Below are positions 59,923 to 64,000 of a stretch of DNA of 64,000 bases, in pieces. Every line of letters starts with the position of its first letter. The stretch's first letter is position 1. Source of the DNA: RYN-230 sp963813975 (lineage in GTDB: Bacteria; Actinomycetota; Actinomycetes; Streptosporangiales; Streptosporangiaceae); the NCBI GenBank assembly GCA_963813975.1, contig CAWFAP010000001.1, forward strand, positions 496,001-560,000. The letters run 5' to 3'. Under the pieces are notes generated by a model, which did no database searches, was not told the origin of the DNA, and saw only the letters and a list, made by a program, of their open reading frames with translations. A program made the translations under genes and the position numbers.

Positions 59923-60339
59923 ATGGCACACGGTGCCCGGATCGGCTCAGCGGTCATGTTCGTGCAGCGGCTGGACCGCTCGGTCAGCTTCTACACCGAG
60001 CTCCTGGCCATGCGGGTCGCGGACCAGAGCCCCACCGCCGCACTGCTGGTCAGTCCGGCCGGAACGCAGCTGATCCTGCGCGCGATGGGCGGTAACGCGG
60101 GTCATCCGCTGGGCGGCGTGGGCCTGCAGTACGTGATCTGGACCGCGGACGGGAAAGAGGACTTCGAGCGGTGCGAGCGGGTGCTCAAGGCCCACTCCGC
60201 GCACCGCGACACCCGCAGCAGCGGCGGGGTGATGGCGGTGGAGGGCCACGACCCGGACGACACGGTCGTGATGATCACCTATCCCGGTCCCGATGAGGTA
60301 CCGGCGCACGAGCTCCCGGTACGCATCTACGGCTGGTAG
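59923..60339 (+). CDS. VOC (glyoxalase-fold) protein
   Basis: This 138-residue single VOC protein has AVMFVQRLDRSVSFYTELLAMRVAD at the N-terminus, a LLVSPAGTQLILRAM strand, and GVGLQYVIWTADGKEDFERC opening the second half. ATG at 59923 with GAAGG upstream fits. It is probably in the OsmC/sulfotransferase transcription unit. Substrate unknown. Confidence 0.88.
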   Translation: MAHGARIGSAVMFVQRLDRSVSFYTELLAMRVADQSPTAALLVSPAGTQLILRAMGGNAGHPLGGVGLQYVIWTADGKEDFERCERVLKAHSAHRDTRSSGGVMAVEGHDPDDTVVMITYPGPDEVPAHELPVRIYGW

Positions 60340-60355
60340 AGCGCCCGCCGGGCGG

Positions 60356-60556
60356 TCAGGCGGCGATCGCCGCGGCCGCCACGATGCTCGTCCCGGTACC
60401 GCCCAGGCCCGACTTGGTGCCCAGCCGGAAACCACCGAACACTGCCGACAGCAGCAGCACGATCAGGATCACCGCCAGGATCCAGAGCAGGCATCCGGCC
60501 CGGCCGAACCTCCGGCGCCGGACCCGTCCGGGCCGTCTCCTCCGCCTGCTCACCAC
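60356..60556 (-). CDS. Small basic single-helix membrane protein
   Basis: This 66-residue protein has an Arg-rich N-terminus (RRRRRPGRVRRRRFGR) followed by one hydrophobic helix (AGCLLWILAVILIVLLLSAVFGGF) and a small-residue tail, so the N-terminus should stay inside. It starts at GTG 60556 or 60553. It is convergent with the VOC gene and divergent from the DUF4230 gene. Function unknown. Confidence 0.65.
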   Translation of the reverse strand: MVSRRRRRPGRVRRRRFGRAGCLLWILAVILIVLLLSAVFGGFRLGTKSGLGGTGTSIVAAAAIAA

Positions 60557-60686
60557 GCACCACCGCCACCCTCAGTACGGACCGCTCCCCGCAGATGTCA
60601 TTGTCCCCGATCCACCGGCGTACCGGAATGAGTCAGTGACGCTGGGGTACGGGCAGTGAACGACCAGTCGGTAACTTGGAGGGACC

Positions 60687-61406
60687 ATGGCCCGCATCAC
60701 GACCGAGGATCGAGACACGATGCCCCGCGTCCCGCGCGGCCCGCGCGGTCGAGGCTTAACGGGGAAACTGGTCGCGGCCGCGGTCGGCATCGTGGCCGTG
60801 GCGGTGCTGATCATTGTGCTGTCCGCTGTGAGCCTGCTGCCCCGGCTGCACAATCCGTTCGGCGAGACCACCTCCGCGCGCAGCGGGCCGGTGCTGCTCA
60901 AGTCGATCACGGCCCTGAGCCGGTTCGAGGCGGCCAGCGGGTCATTCCAGGTGGTGGTGAACCTGACCCAGAAGGCGAACCTGCTGCCATCGTTCCTGGA
61001 AGGCAGCCAGACCCTGTTCGTGGGCCAGGGCAGCGAGATCGCGTACGTGGACTTCTCCCAGCTGAAGAGCCCGGCCATCCAGGTCTCCGGGGACCGGGCG
61101 GCGGTCACGATCCGGCTGCCCCGGGCCCGGCTCGAGCCGGCCGTGCTCAACGTCAAGCAGTCCTACGTTTTCGCCCAGCAGCAAGGCCTGCTCAACCGGA
61201 TCGGGAACTTCTTCTCCGGCAACCCCAACAACCAGCAGCAGGTCTACGTCCTGGCCCAGCAGAAGATCCAGACCGCGGCCCGGCAGAGCCCGCTGCTGGC
61301 CGAGGCGCAGCGCAACACGACCAGCATGCTCACCGGGATGATGCACTCGCTGGGCTTCCAGCGGGTCACCGTGACCTTCGCCGCAGCGCCCGCGCACCAG
61401 GGCTGA
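60687..61406 (+). CDS. DUF4230 membrane-anchored protein
   Basis: This 239-residue protein has one N-terminal membrane helix (KLVAAAVGIVAVAVLIIVLSAVSLL) and an extracytoplasmic DUF4230 domain (PVLLKSITALSRFEAASGSFQVVVNLTQKANLLPSFLEG, GSEIAYVDFSQL, VLNVKQSYVFAQQQGLLNRI). The ATG at 60687 follows TTGGAGGG. Function unknown. It is convergent with the penicillin-binding protein gene. Confidence 0.88.
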   Translation: MARITTEDRDTMPRVPRGPRGRGLTGKLVAAAVGIVAVAVLIIVLSAVSLLPRLHNPFGETTSARSGPVLLKSITALSRFEAASGSFQVVVNLTQKANLLPSFLEGSQTLFVGQGSEIAYVDFSQLKSPAIQVSGDRAAVTIRLPRARLEPAVLNVKQSYVFAQQQGLLNRIGNFFSGNPNNQQQVYVLAQQKIQTAARQSPLLAEAQRNTTSMLTGMMHSLGFQRVTVTFAAAPAHQG

Positions 61407-61440
61407 GTAGCGGAGCGGCCGGGAGGGTGCCCCGGCCCGG

Positions 61441-61459
61441 CCGCCGCCCCGGCCGGCGG
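61441..61459. terminator. Stem between convergent genes
   Basis: CCGCC (61441-61445) pairs with GGCGG (61455-61459), with further GC pairing inside the loop possible. It lies 35 bp after the DUF4230 stop and 6 bp before the PBP stop. Weak but well placed. Confidence 0.35.
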
Positions 61460-61464
61460 GGTGG

Positions 61465-63132
61465 TCAGAACTTGTGCAGGAACGCGTTGGCCACCGGCCC
61501 CGCGCTATTCGCCCCGAAGCCGCCGCCCTCGACCAGCACCGCGAAGGCCAGGTCCCCGCGGTAGCCGATGAACCAGCCGTGCGAATGGGTACCGGTCCCG
61601 TACTGCGCGGTGCCGGTCTTGCCGTAGACGCCCGCCGGGAAGCCGACCCCCGCCGCGGTGCCGCTGGTGACCACCGCGCGCATCATGGGCCGCAGGGTGC
61701 CCAGGATGGCCGGGCTGAGCGCATGGGACTTCACCTGGCGGGGCTGCGGGCTGGTGACCAGGATCGGGGACCGCCAGGTGCCGTCCTCGATGGCCGCGGC
61801 CACGCTGGCCTGGCTGAGCGGGTTGACCAGGTCCGTGCCCTGGCCGAAGGCGTCGGCGGCCACATCCACCGGCTGGCGGGGCGTGGTGAATCTGCCGAGC
61901 GTGGCGGGGACGCCCAGGTTAGCGCGGGCGTTGAAGCCGAACGTGGTGGCCATCGACGCGAGCGCGGCGCCGCCCAGCCGCTGGTAGGCCAGCATCGCGA
62001 AGGTCGAGTTGCAGGACACGGCGAACGCCGTCTGCAGACTGGTCGTGCCCAGGTGCTCGTTGGCGTCGTTGTGGAAGGTCCGGCCGCCGATGGTGACCTG
62101 GCTGGGGCACTGCACCGTGCTGGCCGGGCGCATCCCCTTCTTGGCCAGGGCCGAGGCGGTGACCACCTTGAAGGTGGAGCCCGGCGGGAAGATGCCGGCC
62201 AGGGCGCGGTCGAAGCCGCCCGGCCGCTCGACCACGGCCAGCACCTTGCCGGTGGACGGCTGGATGGCGACCAGGTCAATTGGTTTCGGCGTCGAGGCGG
62301 CGGACACGGCCTCGGAGGCGGCCATCTGGGCCCGCATGTCGAGGCTGGTCTGAACGGGCTTGCCCGGGACGGCCGCAAAACGGGCGGCGGTCGCGTCCAC
62401 CCGCTTGCCGGGTCCCTCGAGCTTGATGGTCAGTGACGGCCGGCCCGCCAGCTGGGCCTGGTACGCCTGCTCGATGCCGCTCTGGCCGATCGGGTCACCC
62501 GCCCGGTAGGGGGCGCCGAGCGCCTTGGCCTGCGCCGCCGTGGCGGCCCCCACAGTGCCGGTGAGCAACGCGATGGAACCCGACTGCGCGATGACCGTGG
62601 GAGAGCTCAGCGCGGTGCCGTCGCCGGCCAGCACGGCGGCCCGGGCCGGCCAGACGGCGCTCAGCACGAACCGCTCGCCCGCCCGGAGCCGCGGGTAGAT
62701 GGCGGACGGGCTCCAGTCCACCCGCCAGTGCCGGTTCCGGGTCACCAGCCGCAGTTGGCCTGGGTAGGTCCACACGTGCCCGCTGGCCAGGTCCGCGGTG
62801 GCCGTGAACCCGGCCCGGGCCGATCCGCCGTTCGCGGTGACCTGGCCGAGCCGCAGGTGGATGCGGCGCAGGCCGAGTTCGGCCGCGGTCTGCCGCAGCG
62901 GGGCGGCCAGCCCGGACCCCGGCACGTTGACGCTGACCGTGCCCATCGCGGCGTAGCTGCCTTGCTGCCAGTCCTGCAGGTAGCTGGCGGCGGTCTGCTG
63001 GGGGGTGCCCTGGGTCCGCGTCAGCAGCACGTAGCCCCCGGCCGCACCGGTCGCCACCACGACGGCCGCGACCACGGCCACCACGATGAGGAGAGACCGC
63101 CGCTTCGTCCGGCGCATGCTGCCGTGGCTCAT
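61465..63132 (-). CDS. Penicillin-binding protein (class B transpeptidase with MecA-type NTF2-like domain)
   Basis: This 555-residue protein has a membrane anchor (SLLIVVAVVAAVVVATGAAGGYVLL), then an NTF2-like MecA_N domain (QQTAASYLQDWQQGSYAAMGTV), a dimerisation part, and a transpeptidase domain with STFK (SxxK), SCN (SxN) and KTGTAQ. It cross-links peptidoglycan; MecA_N-bearing PBPs in actinomycetes often accompany beta-lactam tolerance. ATG at 63132 is used; upstream in-frame sequence lacks a good start. It is convergent with DUF4230. Confidence 0.94.
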   Translation of the reverse strand: MSHGSMRRTKRRSLLIVVAVVAAVVVATGAAGGYVLLTRTQGTPQQTAASYLQDWQQGSYAAMGTVSVNVPGSGLAAPLRQTAAELGLRRIHLRLGQVTANGGSARAGFTATADLASGHVWTYPGQLRLVTRNRHWRVDWSPSAIYPRLRAGERFVLSAVWPARAAVLAGDGTALSSPTVIAQSGSIALLTGTVGAATAAQAKALGAPYRAGDPIGQSGIEQAYQAQLAGRPSLTIKLEGPGKRVDATAARFAAVPGKPVQTSLDMRAQMAASEAVSAASTPKPIDLVAIQPSTGKVLAVVERPGGFDRALAGIFPPGSTFKVVTASALAKKGMRPASTVQCPSQVTIGGRTFHNDANEHLGTTSLQTAFAVSCNSTFAMLAYQRLGGAALASMATTFGFNARANLGVPATLGRFTTPRQPVDVAADAFGQGTDLVNPLSQASVAAAIEDGTWRSPILVTSPQPRQVKSHALSPAILGTLRPMMRAVVTSGTAAGVGFPAGVYGKTGTAQYGTGTHSHGWFIGYRGDLAFAVLVEGGGFGANSAGPVANAFLHKF

Positions 63133-63314
63133 GGACCGGCCTTTCCCGCTGGGCTGCCGCGGACCGCTGGTCCGCGGACCGGGCCCCAACGATAGCCGCG
63201 CCAGCCACGGCCGTAGCCACGAACCGGGTTAAGGCCACCCGGCCCCGGTTACGCGCCGGGCTGAAAGGGCGGGCCGGCCTGCCGGGACGCAGCCCGGTCG
63301 GGCAGGCTGGTGTC

Positions 63315-64000
63315 ATGGCGGACAACCTCACCCTGATGGCAGTGCACGCGCATCCCGACGACGAAGCCTCAAGTACCGGGGGAGTGCTCGCCCGCTACTC
63401 GGCCGAGGGCGTCCGCACGATCGTCGTCACCTGCACGAACGGCGAGTTCGGGGACGCTCCCGGCGGGATCAAACCCGGCGCCGACGGCCACGACGAGCAG
63501 GAAGTGGCCGAGATCAGGCTGGCTGAGCTCAGGGAATCGGCCAAGCACCTGGGGGTCACGGACCTGGAGCTGCTCGGCTACCACGACTCCGGGATGGTGG
63601 AGTGGGAGTACAAGGACCGGCCGGACGCGTTCTGCAACGTGCCGCTGGACGACGTGGCGGCCCGGATCGGCGCCCTGATCGAGCGGTACCGGCCGCAGGT
63701 CGTGGTCACCTATGACCCTGACGGCGGCTACCAGCACCCCGACCACGTCCACGCCAGCCGCGGCGCGGCCGAGGCGGTCAGGCGTACCGGCATCCCGGCC
63801 AAGCTCTACCTGACGGCGATGCCGGTCAGCAAGTGGCGCGAGCTGTGGACGGCGCTGAAGGAGGCCGGCGCGGAGATGCCCGACGAGGACGGCATCAGCC
63901 CCGAAGCGCAGGAGCAGATGGAGACCTCTGAACGGCGCATCACGACCACCGTCGACATCAGGCCGGTACTGGCCCGCAAGCAGGCCGCGCTGATGGCGCA
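63315..64000 (+). CDS. mca: Mycothiol S-conjugate amidase (3' end outside window)
   Basis: The first 228 residues of a PIG-L/LmbE deacetylase-fold enzyme are visible: zinc motif AVHAHPDDEASSTGG at the N-terminus, TCTNGEFGDAPGG, and DPDGGYQHPDHVHASR with the third zinc His. The Mca branch (rather than MshB) is indicated by SSTGG and the MPVSKWRELW insert. It cleaves mycothiol conjugates of toxins to a mercapturate for export. ATG at 63315. It supports mycothiol as the cell's main thiol. Confidence 0.92.
   Translation, partial: MADNLTLMAVHAHPDDEASSTGGVLARYSAEGVRTIVVTCTNGEFGDAPGGIKPGADGHDEQEVAEIRLAELRESAKHLGVTDLELLGYHDSGMVEWEYKDRPDAFCNVPLDDVAARIGALIERYRPQVVVTYDPDGGYQHPDHVHASRGAAEAVRRTGIPAKLYLTAMPVSKWRELWTALKEAGAEMPDEDGISPEAQEQMETSERRITTTVDIRPVLARKQAALMA

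Noticed and set aside
1..64000. Search for tRNA, rRNA, CRISPR arrays, insertion sequences, att sites
   Set aside because: No cloverleaf with a GTTCGA-type T-arm in context, no regularly spaced 25-40 bp repeats, no transposase or integrase motifs. The tandem repeats found are all short minisatellites without spacers.

Overview
This is one continuous stretch of very GC-rich DNA (third codon positions almost all G or C, many GTG starts, 4-bp stop/start overlaps) from an actinomycete. The lineage is supported by a LexA gene behind a TCGAAC-N4-rTTCGA box, a mycothiol S-conjugate amidase, a mycothiol-dependent isomerase-like gene, an F420/deazaflavin oxidoreductase, DUF1707 and PspC proteins, a UDP-galactopyranose mutase with a GlfT2-type transferase, and a Ser/Thr kinase. 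Nothing narrows it to a genus. I see no rRNA, tRNA, CRISPR array, transposase, integrase or prophage gene.

Region 1 (1-12.8 kb) is an L-rhamnose catabolic island. On the minus strand are the RhaT-P-Q-S ABC importer, the mutarotase RhaM, the isomerase RhaI and a bifunctional aldolase/lactaldehyde dehydrogenase that runs off the left edge. Divergently transcribed are a LacI-type regulator and, tightly coupled to it, lutABC, which would oxidise the L-lactate formed from L-lactaldehyde to pyruvate. The kinase step is not in the window.

Region 2 (12.8-27.2 kb) is a mixed housekeeping stretch: alcohol dehydrogenase, PHP/PolX-like protein, aldo-keto reductase, two decayed or mis-assembled genes (hotdog thioesterase, GNAT), an NTF2-like/LysR pair, DUF1707, a glyoxalase-fold protein, an orphan FtsX-type permease, lexA, a methyltransferase, a DHFR-like reductase, a LysE exporter, and a peptidase E / PP2C-like pair.

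Region 3 (27.2-37.9 kb) is a cell-surface glycan locus. It has a membrane protein preceded by a structured leader with two chained mini-ORFs, a minus-strand GT2/sulfotransferase pair, and a plus-strand four-gene operon (GT2, glf, glfT2, GT39-like) in which every junction is a 4-bp overlap. It probably makes a galactofuranose-containing, possibly sulfated, polymer.

Region 4 (37.9-49.3 kb) holds an SRPBCC protein, a frameshifted mycothiol-dependent isomerase-like gene, a DrrAB-type exporter, a secreted GH16 glucanase with a ricin-type lectin domain behind a clear promoter/operator, a truncated SigE-type sigma gene fused to a membrane segment, a serine beta-lactamase-fold hydrolase and HrpA.

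Region 5 (49.3-64 kb) holds a Ser/Thr kinase split by a frameshift, a PspC-domain sensor kinase with its LuxR-type regulator divergent from PspC and DUF1707 genes, a LigD polymerase-domain protein, a universal stress protein, an HExxH peptidase-like protein divergent from a Ddn-type oxidoreductase, a TauD-type dioxygenase and SULT-type sulfotransferase, OsmC, glyoxalase-fold and DUF4230 proteins, a penicillin-binding protein and the start of mca.

Five genes (rhaT, hotdog thioesterase, GNAT, maleylpyruvate-isomerase-like, Ser/Thr kinase) have reading-frame breaks. Most breaks are single-base losses or gains in G/C runs, and two genes return to frame after a second indel. Residual base-calling error is therefore a live alternative to genuine decay.
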